DNA from: Bacteroidota bacterium
GTDB taxonomy: Bacteria > Bacteroidota > Bacteroidia > Chitinophagales > Saprospiraceae
Assembly: GCA_029567325.1 (NCBI GenBank)
Contig: JAKQLF010000007.1
Location: forward strand, 1 to 32,024
Direction of reading: 5' to 3'
DNA length: 32,024 nt
Position 1 is the stretch's first letter. Each line of letters begins with the position of its first letter. Both the position numbers and the translations under genes were made by a program. Below, piece after piece: positions 23,830 through 32,024 of this stretch. The notes beneath the pieces were generated by a model that was given only the letters and a program-made list of their open reading frames with translations, searched no databases and was not told the DNA's origin.

Positions 23830-25314
23830 CTATTTCAAATAATCATCCATATCATCGTCATCATCTGCATCATCATCAAAAATACCTGAGATCGGATCTT
23901 TAAACAAAAATTGTTGATCCAAGTATTTGCGACCTATGATTTCATATTCGGTCAGACCATGAACGATCAGTTCCATGAAAATCAATTTGTCATCACCTTT
24001 TATGCCTCGTTCAGCAGCCAAACGCTCAAGGCCAGAAACTTTTTGCAATTCTTTTGTATAATCTTCATCGGAAGCTTCAAGGAGTAAATTGATTTCATTT
24101 CCAGCTTGGAACCACATTTTTGTTGCCCCGTAAGGATCTTTGCCTTTTGTTTTCTCAGGATTTTGGAAGTAAGTGTCAAAGACATTCTTCACTGCTTTGC
24201 CAAGTAATTTCATGGCCACATTATGAATGCCTTCTTGTTCACCTTCGTAGACCAATTCTACTTTGCCAATGATTGCAGGTACAACTCCCCAGAAATCTGT
24301 AATTCTGGTTACGGTTTTTGTTTCACCGTTGATCAAGCGACGTCTTTCGGCACTACTGACTAAGTTTTCAATAGCAGAGATACTCATTCTGGCAGAAACA
24401 CCAGACTTCTCATCTGTATAGTCACTGCTTCGAGCCAGGGCAACCATTTGTTCCAAAATGTCCCTGTGCAACTCAGGAATAGTGACCGTCGTCAATTGGT
24501 CGGGGTGAATTTTGGCTTCGGATCTGGTAATTTCTTTTGCAATATCAACCGTTTTTGGATAGTGGGTCAATATCTGACTTTGAATTCTATCCTTCAAAGG
24601 TGTGATGATGCTTCCTCTGTTGGTATAATCTTCTGGGTTAGCTGTAAATACAAATTCTACATCCAAAGGCAATCTCAATTTAAAACCTCGTATTTGCAAA
24701 TCTCCTTCTTGCAAAATATTAAATAAACTCACCTGAATCCTGGCTTGTAAATCTGGCAATTCATTGATTACAAAAATGCATCGGTTTGCTCTTGGCACCA
24801 ATCCAAAGTGAATGACTCGTTCATCTGAATAGGGTAGCTTCAACGTTGCAGCTTTGATGGGGTCAATGTCGCCAATCAAATCGGCAATACTTACGTCTGG
24901 TGTCGCCAACTTTTCCACGTATCTCTCAGACTTCTGCAACCAGGCAATCGGAGTTTTATCGCCATGCTCTGCTATGAGGTCTTTGGCAAATTTTGAAAGC
25001 GGATTCAATGGGTCGTCATTGATTTCAGATCCAGAAACTATGGGAATGTATTCGTCCATCAAATGTGTGAGCAATCTAGCAATTCTAGTCTTAGCTTGTC
25101 CTCTCAAACCCAGTAATAATATACTGTGACGAGAAAGAATGGCTCTTTCGATATCAGGAATGACGGTGTCGTCAAATCCAATGATTCCTTCAAATACTTT
25201 CTCTTTTTTGGTGATTTTTTGAATCAGATTTTGGCGTAATTCTTCTTTTACTCCTTTAGAAACGTAGCCGGCTTTTTTTAATTCACCGAGGGTTTTTATA
25301 TTACTAATGTCCAT
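23830..25314 (-). CDS. Magnesium-chelatase-I-like AAA+ ATPase
   Basis: A 494-residue AAA+ protein of the ChlI/MoxR relatives that pair with VWA proteins. Walker A is GLRGQAKTR (69-77), where Ala replaces the usual third Gly. Walker B reads CIFVINELPDL (179-189) with Asn in place of Asp before Glu185; ARIQVSLFNILQEGDLQIRG and ANPEDYTNRGSIITPLKDR follow, a block I remember as conserved in this subfamily, so these departures are not decay. The C-terminus is very acidic (DDDADDDDDMDDYLK). It would act with the VWA protein encoded just upstream (30 bp away) as a chaperone or metal-insertion machine. There are no chlorophyll or cobalamin genes nearby, so true magnesium chelation is unlikely. Confidence 0.85.
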   Translation of the reverse strand: MDISNIKTLGELKKAGYVSKGVKEELRQNLIQKITKKEKVFEGIIGFDDTVIPDIERAILSRHSILLLGLRGQAKTRIARLLTHLMDEYIPIVSGSEINDDPLNPLSKFAKDLIAEHGDKTPIAWLQKSERYVEKLATPDVSIADLIGDIDPIKAATLKLPYSDERVIHFGLVPRANRCIFVINELPDLQARIQVSLFNILQEGDLQIRGFKLRLPLDVEFVFTANPEDYTNRGSIITPLKDRIQSQILTHYPKTVDIAKEITRSEAKIHPDQLTTVTIPELHRDILEQMVALARSSDYTDEKSGVSARMSISAIENLVSSAERRRLINGETKTVTRITDFWGVVPAIIGKVELVYEGEQEGIHNVAMKLLGKAVKNVFDTYFQNPEKTKGKDPYGATKMWFQAGNEINLLLEASDEDYTKELQKVSGLERLAAERGIKGDDKLIFMELIVHGLTEYEIIGRKYLDQQFLFKDPISGIFDDDADDDDDMDDYLK

Positions 25315-25344
25315 AAATATTTTTCTGTTTTTGAATGCTCTTGA

Positions 25345-26448
25345 TTAATTTCTTGATTTTCGTTTATTGGTTTTGTAATCCATAAAAATGAATTCGCCCA
25401 ATCCTTGCAATGAACTGTAAAACGCTTTACCACCATTTGCCAGGGTAAATTGGTCTACAAAATTGACTAAATAAGGATCACGCGCGATCATGAAAGTCGT
25501 CACTGGAATGTGTAACTTTTTTGCTTTTAATGCCAATGCCAATGTACGATTGACGATGGTGCGATCTAGTCCAAAACTATTTTTGAAATACTTTTTTCCT
25601 TTTTTGATACACGTAGGTTTTCCATCGGTGATCATCATGATTTGTTTGTTTGGATTTTTGCGCCGTTTCAAAATGTCCATAGCCAATTCCAAACCAGCTA
25701 CTGTATTGGTATGATAAGGGCCTACTTGCAAATAAGGCAAGTCTTTTATTTGAATTTCCCATGCGTCGTCTCCAAATACAATGATATCCAGCGTATCCTT
25801 CGGATATTTGGTGATGATCAATTCGGATAAAGCCATCGCAACTTTTTTCGCGGGCGTGATCCTGTCTTCTCCATACAAGATCATGGAATGCGAAATATCA
25901 ATCATCAAAACCGTGCTTGTCTGGGATTGGAAAAAGGTTTCATGAATGGCAAGGTCGTCTTGCGTTATTTGAAATTCTTCAATTCCGTGATTGATATGCG
26001 CATTTTTGATGGTTTCTGAGATCGAAATATTATCCAATTTATCACCAAATTCATAAGGACGCATTTCACTCGTAAATTCATCTCCCTGACCAGTTGACTT
26101 TGTATGGTGCTGACCACTTTTTGATTTCTTGAGTTGGTCAAAAATATCATCCAATGCTTTTCTCCTCAAAGCAATTTCCATCTTTGAAGTAGGTACAAAA
26201 CTTGGAGACTGTGGATTGTCTGACTTTCCGATAAAACCTTTGTCCATCAAGTCTTGGATAAAATCACCAACGCCATAATCCGGGTCTGTCAATTTGTACT
26301 GTTTGTCCAATTGGGTCAGCCAGGATAAAGCTTCTTTCACATCACCTGAAGTATGCAGTAGCAACTCTTTGAAAAGATCCAAGAGTTTTTCGAATGGGTC
26401 TTGCCCATTTTGTTCCAGGTTATGTTCACTAAAATTAAAGCCGATCAT
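25345..26448 (-). CDS. VWA-domain protein, partner of the ChlI-like ATPase
   Basis: A 367-residue cytosolic protein. The first 170 residues are helical and charged with a basic linker (KKSKSGQHHTKSTG). The VWA domain spans about 175-350, with a complete MIDAS metal site: DISHS (184-188), Thr in TNT (247-249), and TDGKPT with Asp275. GKKYFKNSFGLDRTIVNRTL lies beyond. This matches the von Willebrand partner found beside ChlI/MoxR ATPases (ChlD-like, but with no AAA domain of its own). It is first in the two-gene unit, with the ATPase 30 bp after it. The client is unknown. Confidence 0.85.
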   Translation of the reverse strand: MIGFNFSEHNLEQNGQDPFEKLLDLFKELLLHTSGDVKEALSWLTQLDKQYKLTDPDYGVGDFIQDLMDKGFIGKSDNPQSPSFVPTSKMEIALRRKALDDIFDQLKKSKSGQHHTKSTGQGDEFTSEMRPYEFGDKLDNISISETIKNAHINHGIEEFQITQDDLAIHETFFQSQTSTVLMIDISHSMILYGEDRITPAKKVAMALSELIITKYPKDTLDIIVFGDDAWEIQIKDLPYLQVGPYHTNTVAGLELAMDILKRRKNPNKQIMMITDGKPTCIKKGKKYFKNSFGLDRTIVNRTLALALKAKKLHIPVTTFMIARDPYLVNFVDQFTLANGGKAFYSSLQGLGEFIFMDYKTNKRKSRN

Positions 26449-26493
26449 TTGTTGTTCCTATATTTTGTGGACGTCAAGTGTTTAAGTTATTGA

Positions 26494-26523
26494 CAAAATA
26501 CACCGAGTCTGTGTAACAACAAA
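26494..26523 (-). promoter_or_regulatory. Possible promoter of the VWA-ATPase pair
   Basis: On the minus strand TTTG (26523-26520) and TATTTTG (26500-26494) are separated by 19 bases, about 46 bp before the VWA start. The -7 element has one base fewer than TAnnTTTG, so this is a weak match. Confidence 0.4.
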
Positions 26524-26539
26524 ATAAGTGTCAGACGGT

Positions 26540-27076
26540 TTATGATTTTTTAACATACTTTGTCAAGATGACAATTTGTTGCCCCTCAACCTTACCTTCT
26601 ATCTGTTCTGCATTGTCAAATACCAATCTTATTTTGCGCACCGCAGTTCCCCTTTTTGCAGTAAAGTTTGCACCTTTTACATTCAAATCCTGGATCAAGG
26701 TAACAGTATCTCCATTTTCCAAAACATTGCCATTGGTATCTTTGTGTATGAGTTGCGTTTGTTCTGTTTCTGCCCAAGCCAATGTTTCTTCATCCAAATA
26801 AAGCATTCCAGCCAAGTCATTTGCCCACTCCTCAGCAGACAATTTCTTCAAAGTACGATAGGCTACTACTTGCACCGCAGGCACTGTACTCCACATGCTT
26901 TCCGTAAGACATCTCCAATGATTGACATCAGCCGTAACGCCATTTTCCAACAAGTCAAGACAAGTCGAACAAACTACTATTTCTTCATTTTTAGGACTTA
27001 CCGCAAAAGCCGTAAGATTATCAGCATTGGCACATAGTTCGCAAACATTGCCCGCTCTTTGTAATAGATCTTTCAA
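26540..27076 (-). CDS. PhnA/YjdM-family zinc-ribbon protein
   Basis: Long form of the PhnA (YjdM) family, 178 residues. The name comes from the phosphonate operon, but its real role is not settled. CELCANADNL and VVCSTCLDLL form a four-Cys zinc ribbon near the N-terminus. The C-terminal domain DTNGNVLENGDTVTLIQDLN then GANFTAKRGTAVRKIRLV is the KOW-like PhnA hallmark. The start is TTG 27076 (TTG-AAA-GAT), supported by a TAnnTTTG box 22 bp upstream and by the usual distance from the start to the R-A-G-N-x-C-E-L-C motif. It stands alone, so no phosphonate use can be inferred. Confidence 0.9.
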   Translation of the reverse strand: MKDLLQRAGNVCELCANADNLTAFAVSPKNEEIVVCSTCLDLLENGVTADVNHWRCLTESMWSTVPAVQVVAYRTLKKLSAEEWANDLAGMLYLDEETLAWAETEQTQLIHKDTNGNVLENGDTVTLIQDLNVKGANFTAKRGTAVRKIRLVFDNAEQIEGKVEGQQIVILTKYVKKS

Positions 27077-27098
27077 AAATTGATATTTTAATGAGGTG

Positions 27099-27106
27099 CA
27101 AATGTA
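27099..27106 (-). promoter_or_regulatory. Promoter -7 box (TACATTTG) of the PhnA-like gene
   Basis: Exact TAnnTTTG match on the minus strand, 22 bp before the TTG start, so the untranslated leader is about 15 bases. Identical in sequence to the box before the arg leader peptide. Confidence 0.55.
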
Positions 27107-27205
27107 GAATTATTCTGGAGGAAATGGGGGATGATCTTGGTTGGGGCTTATGTTAGAGATAATAGTCAAGGTAAAGGTATATGTGAAAACGCAAAATGAA
27201 TTAAG

Positions 27206-28165
27206 TCATTTCCCCCCCAAATACCCCCTCAAAATCCCAAAAAAAGCATCAGCCTGCTCCTCCAATATCTCATGCCCACATTGCTCAATCACATGCATCT
27301 CACTGAAAAGTAAACTTTCTTTTTGTAGATAAAAAGTGGATTCTCCTTGGTCGTCTTGCCGGCCGTAGACAATGAAGGCAGGGATCTTTAGCTTTTTGAG
27401 TTTTGCGGTGATGTCCCATTTGGTTTCCAGAACCTCTTGGTCGATGATGGGAATGGGTTGGAAATTGAAGTTGTAAAAGAGGTCATTTATATTTTTAGGA
27501 GATATTTTGGATCGGTCATAATACATGGCTCTGACGTGGATATCGATGAAGGTCTTGTAGGCTAGGACTTCTTTGCTGTTTGGGTTTACCCTTTTCAAGG
27601 AGTCCAATTCTTTTTCTGTTTTGGTGGAGAATATCTTTTGCAATAGATACAGAGAATCAAGTTCTGATTGGGATCTTCTCGCGTATTGATTGTCAAACAA
27701 AACATTCCAGACTTTATGAGAGGGTGGTGCTGAACTAACCAATAGGAGATTGGAAATATGCTCTGGAAAATGGGCGGCATAATTCATGGCCAATAGCCCT
27801 CCCCAGGAAATTCCCATTAAAATGATTTTTTCGTCTCCTCGTTTTTGACGCAACAATTCAATATCTTCGGTATATTTCCCAATGTTTATGGTTGATTTAT
27901 TGATAGGCATATGCCTGGATTTTCCAGATCCTCGTTGGTGCAGTAAAACACAAGTATAACGTGATTTGAGGCTGTCAATGATTAAATGATAGGGGTGGTC
28001 TGGCGCTTCACCTGGCCCTCCTGATAAAATGTAAAGGGCAGGCCCACTACCATGGGTTTCATAAAATAACTGGATGGAATCGTTATAAAAACTCTTCAGT
28101 TCTTGCGCTGAACCTATAGTAAAAGCCCATATCAAAAAAGCAGTAGATAAAAGTGTACGTAACAT
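27206..28165 (-). CDS. Secreted proline-iminopeptidase-like alpha/beta hydrolase
   Basis: An S33-type hydrolase of 319 residues from ATG 28165; an upstream in-frame GTG (28192) would spoil the signal peptide. MLRTLLSTAFLIWAFTIGSAQ is the export signal. LSGGPGEAPDH (48-58) corresponds to the HGGPG oxyanion motif of prolyl aminopeptidases with Ser for His, LLHQRGSGKSR is the DQRGxGxS block with His for Asp, GISWGG holds nucleophile Ser120, and EQCGHEILEEQ near the end supplies the His. Family members trim N-terminal proline from peptides or hydrolyse esters; the substrate here is not known. The gene is divergent from the phosphatase gene, with 263 bp between the two starts in which I find no exact promoter box. 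Confidence 0.85.
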   Translation of the reverse strand: MLRTLLSTAFLIWAFTIGSAQELKSFYNDSIQLFYETHGSGPALYILSGGPGEAPDHPYHLIIDSLKSRYTCVLLHQRGSGKSRHMPINKSTINIGKYTEDIELLRQKRGDEKIILMGISWGGLLAMNYAAHFPEHISNLLLVSSAPPSHKVWNVLFDNQYARRSQSELDSLYLLQKIFSTKTEKELDSLKRVNPNSKEVLAYKTFIDIHVRAMYYDRSKISPKNINDLFYNFNFQPIPIIDQEVLETKWDITAKLKKLKIPAFIVYGRQDDQGESTFYLQKESLLFSEMHVIEQCGHEILEEQADAFFGILRGYLGGK

Positions 28166-28428
28166 TGGAATCGGATTTAGGGGTGTCAACACTTATTAAA
28201 TTACAAGGTGGATTTTCAGTGACTCCAAATATAAGAACTGGCCAACTTGTTTTTGATTTTTTCTTATAAAATGCTCTTTGTCCAATTTTGTGAATTAAAA
28301 GTATTTCTGCGAATATCACCAAAACAAAATATATTCTTAACTTCCAATTAATATCCTTTTTAGAGCATTGCAGCATGAGAAGATGAGGTTTTCCCATATC
28401 CAAGCAATTTTTCAATTAACATTTCAGC

Positions 28429-30327
28429 ATGTTCTATATGAAACTAAAATTTAGCTTTTTTCTGCTTTTATCAATCATTAGCAATTATTCAATAAATGCT
28501 CAAATTGTAGATACATTTTTGGTGAAACCTTATCTTCAATATGGTACGAAAACAGGTATGTACGTTCTTTGGGAGACAGGCAGACCTTCTGTGGGTGAGG
28601 TAGAATTTACCAAGGCTAAATTGGGTACAGACAGCCTGGTATTTGACCAGAAAGTGACTTCAGCAGCTTTCAAAAATATCCATGAAGTCGCCATTGATAA
28701 TCTTGAAGTGAACACCAAATATATTTATCGGGTAAGTTCAACAGATGATCAAGGAAAGAAAATCAATGGCGAAACAAGCACTTTTAAAACAGCTGTGAAT
28801 GATGATGATTCCTTCAAATTTGTGATGATTGGTGACACTCAACGCAATGGACGTACTCCTTGGGCTTGGGAGAAAATAGCGCAGAAAGCATGGGAAGCAA
28901 GGCCTGATTTTCTGGTATTGGCTGGAGATTTGGTTGACCAAGGAAATAAAAAAACAGACTGGACAGAACACTTTTTTCCTTACGGAAATGTGGTCATGAA
29001 ACGATATCCTGTTTATTCTGTTTTGGGTAATCACGAACAAGATTCACCAAATTATTATGCTTACATGCACAATCCGGAACCTGAGTATTATTATGCTTTC
29101 AAGTACGGAAATGCAGAATTTTTCATGATTGACACCAACAGAGATGTAACTGAAAACTCTGAACAATATAATTGGTTGGAGTGGGCATTGTCCAAAAGTA
29201 AAGCCAAATGGAAGTTTGTCATACACCACCATCCGCCTTATTCTAGTGACAATGATGATCATGGTGATACCAATATTGGATTATCGACTACTGGGACTAA
29301 TGCAAGAAACTTGGTACCTTTATTAGAAAGATATGGGGTTGATTTTTGTTTATTTGGGCACACACATCTATACGAAAGAACTTTTCCAATTTTGAAGGAT
29401 CAAATCAATATGAAAAATGGAGTGGTTTATATCAATTCTGGTGGAGCTGGCGGTGGCCTCGAAGATTTTGATCCTGTGCGCAATTGGTTCAGCGCAGAAT
29501 TGAGGTCGACTCACCACTTTTGTACATTTTCGGTTTTTCAAGATCAAATTGAATTTAAAGCCATTGACTATGAAGGTCATGTCTTTGATCAGATACAATT
29601 CAAAAAAGATGAGCAAAAGATAACAGTGGCAGTTCCACCAGCTCCAAGAATTAAAAGTCAAAAACCAATATTCCAACATGAAACGGAAGTGAGTATGAAT
29701 GCCATTGATGAAAATTATACCATTCGTTATACCTTGGATGGCAGCAATCCTGAAATGAATGATCTTCTTTATTCTGCGCCAATTAAGCTAAAAGAATCTA
29801 CAAATATTAAAGCCAGTGCATTCGACCAAAAAGGAAACCAGAGTAGGGTAGTCAGTTTGTCCTTAAAGCAAATGGAACCATTACCTGCCATTAAATTAAA
29901 GAAACCGCAGAAAGGAATTTTATATACGTATTACGAAGGAAAATGGAAGGAATTACCCGACTTTTCAAAACAAAATAAAATCTCTGAAGGAAAAAGTAAT
30001 TTGATTCAACTAGAAGGAATCAAACACAGAGCTGACCATTTTGGATTAGTTTATGACGGTTACATACAAATAGATGAAACTGATTCCTACACATTTTATA
30101 CCTATTCGGACGATGGAAGTAGGCTTTTTATTGATGATCAGTTAGTGGTTGATGCCAATGGAAATCACAGCATGTCCTATTATTATGGTACAACCATTCT
30201 TGAAAAAGGATTTCATAAAATCAAAGTGGAATATTTTGAATCGACAGGATCGGAAGGTATTACTGTTGGGACTATGCATGGGGAAGAAAAAATGCCCATT
30301 CCTCCATTTAAGTTGTTTACAGAATAG
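28429..30327 (+). CDS. Secreted purple-acid-phosphatase-like metallophosphoesterase with CHB-HEX and PA14 domains
   Basis: A 632-residue exported enzyme. Start ATG 28429 or 28438, then signal peptide to about residue 25 (YSINAQ). Residues 30-123 are an Fn3-like N-terminal domain of purple acid phosphatases (KPYLQYGTKTGMYVLWET). The metallophosphatase domain (128-400) shows all metal ligand blocks: GDTQ (135), AGDLVDQG (165), GNHEQ (200), HHHPPYS (266) and GHTHLYER (310). Residues about 410-480 are a chitobiase C-terminal-like domain (IRYTLDGSNPE), and about 495-630 a PA14 domain (YDGYIQIDETDSYTFYTYSDDG), which likely binds carbohydrate. Phosphate scavenging at a polymer surface is plausible. 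No sorting tail is seen. TTAAACA-N3-TGTTTAA at 30337-30353 follows the stop. Confidence 0.9.
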   Translation: MFYMKLKFSFFLLLSIISNYSINAQIVDTFLVKPYLQYGTKTGMYVLWETGRPSVGEVEFTKAKLGTDSLVFDQKVTSAAFKNIHEVAIDNLEVNTKYIYRVSSTDDQGKKINGETSTFKTAVNDDDSFKFVMIGDTQRNGRTPWAWEKIAQKAWEARPDFLVLAGDLVDQGNKKTDWTEHFFPYGNVVMKRYPVYSVLGNHEQDSPNYYAYMHNPEPEYYYAFKYGNAEFFMIDTNRDVTENSEQYNWLEWALSKSKAKWKFVIHHHPPYSSDNDDHGDTNIGLSTTGTNARNLVPLLERYGVDFCLFGHTHLYERTFPILKDQINMKNGVVYINSGGAGGGLEDFDPVRNWFSAELRSTHHFCTFSVFQDQIEFKAIDYEGHVFDQIQFKKDEQKITVAVPPAPRIKSQKPIFQHETEVSMNAIDENYTIRYTLDGSNPEMNDLLYSAPIKLKESTNIKASAFDQKGNQSRVVSLSLKQMEPLPAIKLKKPQKGILYTYYEGKWKELPDFSKQNKISEGKSNLIQLEGIKHRADHFGLVYDGYIQIDETDSYTFYTYSDDGSRLFIDDQLVVDANGNHSMSYYYGTTILEKGFHKIKVEYFESTGSEGITVGTMHGEEKMPIPPFKLFTE

Positions 30328-30336
30328 AATTATCTT

Positions 30337-30353
30337 TTAAACAGATTGTTTAA
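30337..30353. terminator. Weak stem-loop after the phosphatase gene
   Basis: TTAAACA-GAT-TGTTTAA is a perfect 7-bp inverted repeat 10 bp past the stop. No U-run follows, so it may be a folding end or nothing. Confidence 0.3.
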
Positions 30354-30432
30354 GTATAAAATGAGCATATATCACTAAATTAAAATATGAAAAAGTTGTT
30401 ATTGAATAATAATGCCCTAGGAAACCATTTTA

Positions 30433-30449
30433 AAAGGTCAATTACCTTT
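30433..30449 (-). terminator. Possible terminator after the C1q-like repeat gene
   Basis: AAAGGT-N5-ACCTTT forms a hairpin 31 bp after the minus-strand stop, followed by TTAAAA. The stem is short and the T-run weak. Confidence 0.35.
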
Positions 30450-30479
30450 AACAACCTTTCCTATATCTGCCATTTAATT

Positions 30480-32024
30480 TTATAATTTTATAACTGTCAC
30501 TCTTCCAGAAGTTATGCCTCGTTTTATACCACCTGCAATACAGACCGGAGGGTCAAGGCAATGTTCATGATATGCCTCCACAGTTATAATTTCATTCCTA
30601 TTACAATATATATAGCAATGGTCTTTAATATCTAAACCACTGATAAAGTCCCTACGCGTGCCACCATTTACTTTTATACGTATGCGACCATTTCTGAGTC
30701 CTCCTCCACCAATAATTCCTATATCAGCCCAATTCACGATAAATTCAACAAGATAAATTCCTTCCACTGGGGCAACAAACTGGTTTGTTGTTTCATTTAC
30801 AAATTCTTGCTCATTTGCGTCACCCAAATCATCAGTTTTATTGGAATGATCAAAGACAATATAAGTAAATTCGAGACGAGTATCGGAAGCATAAGGGATT
30901 TCTTGATCTACAGTTTCAATTTCAGCACCAATATTATCAAAACCCCATTTACCAAGTTTAGTGTCTCGATCAGTATTTAAAAGCACCATCCCTGGCTCTG
31001 ATAATGAAGAGGTTTCTATATTTAAACCTTGGTCACTAACTGCAAAAATATCAGAGTCTCCTATCTCTGAATCAGAGTTTCTTACTCTAAATATCTTTCC
31101 AGGATTATCAGATAATATATCTAAATTTACTTGAGGATCTTTCCTACCAATTCCAACATTTCCATCATTGGTTATGACCATCCGTTCAGTAAGTGCATTC
31201 ATACCTAAAGTGGTGCTACCTGTAAAAAAACTTAAGCGGGCTTCATTGGAATTTTCACCAATTGTACCTATTCGTCCTGTCAGGAAGTTATTGGATGCGC
31301 CAAATAGAAGGGAAGTTCTTGCTCCTGTTTGAAGAGGTGAAATAGAAAGGATGGTCATGTTTTCTTTTGCTCTTAAGCTGTTTTCAAAAATTCCTCCGCC
31401 AGTAAAAAAAGTTCCTGCATCTGCCCACATTTTTATTTTTCTGTCTTGTCCAAACTCATCTAATCCACCACCAACAATACTCAGTGTATTTATGTCCCCA
31501 AAGACATCCATACCAATTTTGCCGTTATCCTCATTAGTCACCCCAGGTAAATATTTACCAAATTTTATTGTTCCGTGATTCATAACTGCCATATTGCCAT
31601 TTAATTCTAGCTTTTCATTTGGTTGTGTGGTTCCTATTCCAACATTTCCATCATTTAAAATTGAAATATGTTCGGTCAATGCAGGAATTCCTCCCTCTTC
31701 AGAAGTAAAACCTGTTGAAAATCCCATTCTTGCAGTATTGGCGCTTTCGCCTATGGTTTTGATTTCTCCAGTTATGTAATTTGGCCCTCTGAATTGTAAA
31801 ATTGGCGATACCCCTAGTGCTAATGGACCAGTATTTTGGATTTCTATTTTATTTTTTACTTTGATTTCTTTTTCGAAACTTGCATTTCCTGTAAAAGCTG
31901 TTCCACCATCTGCCCAAATTTTCACTTTCCTGTCTTGCCCAAGAATATTGGTGCCTCCACCAACAATACTCAATGTATTAGATTCGCCAAACACATCCAT
32001 ACCTATTTTACCATTGTGATCGTT
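30480..32024 (-). CDS. GNVGIG-repeat protein with C1q-like C-terminal domain (N-terminus outside the window)
   Basis: The frame is open to the window edge, so 514 codons of a longer protein are visible; the Met at 32000 is internal to a repeat, not a start. Two repeats of 163 residues are seen, beginning GKIGMDVFG at about 32009 and 31520 and containing NTLSIVGGG, GQDRK-x-K-x-WAD and NDGNVGIG. The last motif is common in large Bacteroidota and phage-tail-fibre-like surface proteins. After residue 300 of the visible part comes a linker and then a C1q/TNF-like beta-sandwich (about 365-506: FTYIVFDHSNKTDD, FVAPVEGIYLVEFIVNW, GRVTVIKL at the end). Exported adhesin or trimeric fibre is likely; no sorting tail is visible. 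Confidence 0.8.
   Translation of the reverse strand, partial: NDHNGKIGMDVFGESNTLSIVGGGTNILGQDRKVKIWADGGTAFTGNASFEKEIKVKNKIEIQNTGPLALGVSPILQFRGPNYITGEIKTIGESANTARMGFSTGFTSEEGGIPALTEHISILNDGNVGIGTTQPNEKLELNGNMAVMNHGTIKFGKYLPGVTNEDNGKIGMDVFGDINTLSIVGGGLDEFGQDRKIKMWADAGTFFTGGGIFENSLRAKENMTILSISPLQTGARTSLLFGASNNFLTGRIGTIGENSNEARLSFFTGSTTLGMNALTERMVITNDGNVGIGRKDPQVNLDILSDNPGKIFRVRNSDSEIGDSDIFAVSDQGLNIETSSLSEPGMVLLNTDRDTKLGKWGFDNIGAEIETVDQEIPYASDTRLEFTYIVFDHSNKTDDLGDANEQEFVNETTNQFVAPVEGIYLVEFIVNWADIGIIGGGGLRNGRIRIKVNGGTRRDFISGLDIKDHCYIYCNRNEIITVEAYHEHCLDPPVCIAGGIKRGITSGRVTVIKL

Noticed and set aside
23830-26448. True magnesium chelatase (ChlI/ChlD)
   Set aside because: There is no ChlH, no tetrapyrrole gene and the ATPase is of the INELPDL subgroup, so only the general ATPase-VWA role is claimed.
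28083-28415. 110-codon minus-strand frame upstream of the S33 hydrolase
   Set aside because: It overlaps the hydrolase signal region in another frame. A hydrophobic stretch is present but there is no family resemblance.
1-32024. tRNA or rRNA genes
   Set aside because: No cloverleaf or rRNA segment was recognised in the intergenic gaps by eye; a tRNAscan run would settle it.

Overview
The window is AT-rich DNA from a member of the Bacteroidota, most likely a Saprospiria-like lineage. The evidence is a Por-type (type IX) secretion tail, promoters of the TTTG/TAnnTTTG type, an arginine pathway with an ArgF'-type acyl-ornithine carbamoyltransferase, ribosomal protein L27 with an acidic Ala/Pro tail, and a C1q-like protein with GNVGIG repeats. 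Genes are mostly on the minus strand. Several open with TTG or GTG.

Layout. 1-997 (-): N-terminal part of a secreted alpha-L-rhamnosidase-like protein, cut by the window edge. 1113-2246 (+): secreted LTD-cupredoxin protein with a sorting tail. 2247-11445 (-): a tightly packed arginine operon, transcribed GNAT acylglutamate synthase, argG, argC, argD, argF', argB, argE, argH, then a family 2 glycosyltransferase. Upstream, at 11549-11680 (-), lies a 43-codon ORF that ends in Arg-His-Arg-Arg-stop. It sits behind its own TAnnTTTG box and is followed by two stem-loops before the first gene. I read it as an arginine-responsive leader peptide, and it is the most interesting item here. 11858-13021 (+): lycopene cyclase. 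13097-15341 (-): a BON-LysM (Kbp-like) protein and a biotin-dependent carboxylase beta subunit. 15546-16405 (-): a RES/Xre toxin-antitoxin pair with palindromic operators. 16582-17281 (-): rplU-rpmA with promoter and terminator. 17495-20405: an alpha/beta hydrolase, an unknown protein, a secreted esterase and lipoprotein MsrB. 20426-23056 (-): a double CbbX-type AAA+ protein with a duplicated N-terminal beta domain. 23057-23829: non-coding DNA with two diverged copies of a roughly 170-bp intergenic repeat and a strong bidirectional terminator. 23830-26448 (-): a ChlI-like ATPase and VWA protein pair. 26540-28165 (-): PhnA/YjdM-like protein and a secreted S33-type hydrolase. 28429-30327 (+): multidomain purple-acid-phosphatase-like protein. 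30480-32024 (-): C-terminal part of a repeat protein with a C1q-like end, cut by the window edge.

How the genes work together. The arg operon encodes every step from glutamate to arginine except carbamoyl phosphate synthesis, in the acylated-citrulline version: acylglutamate synthase, kinase ArgB, reductase ArgC, aminotransferase ArgD, acyl-ornithine carbamoyltransferase ArgF', deacylase ArgE, ArgG and ArgH. Residue 90 of ArgF' is Val, not the Glu of acetylornithine enzymes, which favours N-succinyl intermediates. Outside the operon the genes look like independent housekeeping, envelope and stress units. All assignments come from reading the sequence; no database search was run.
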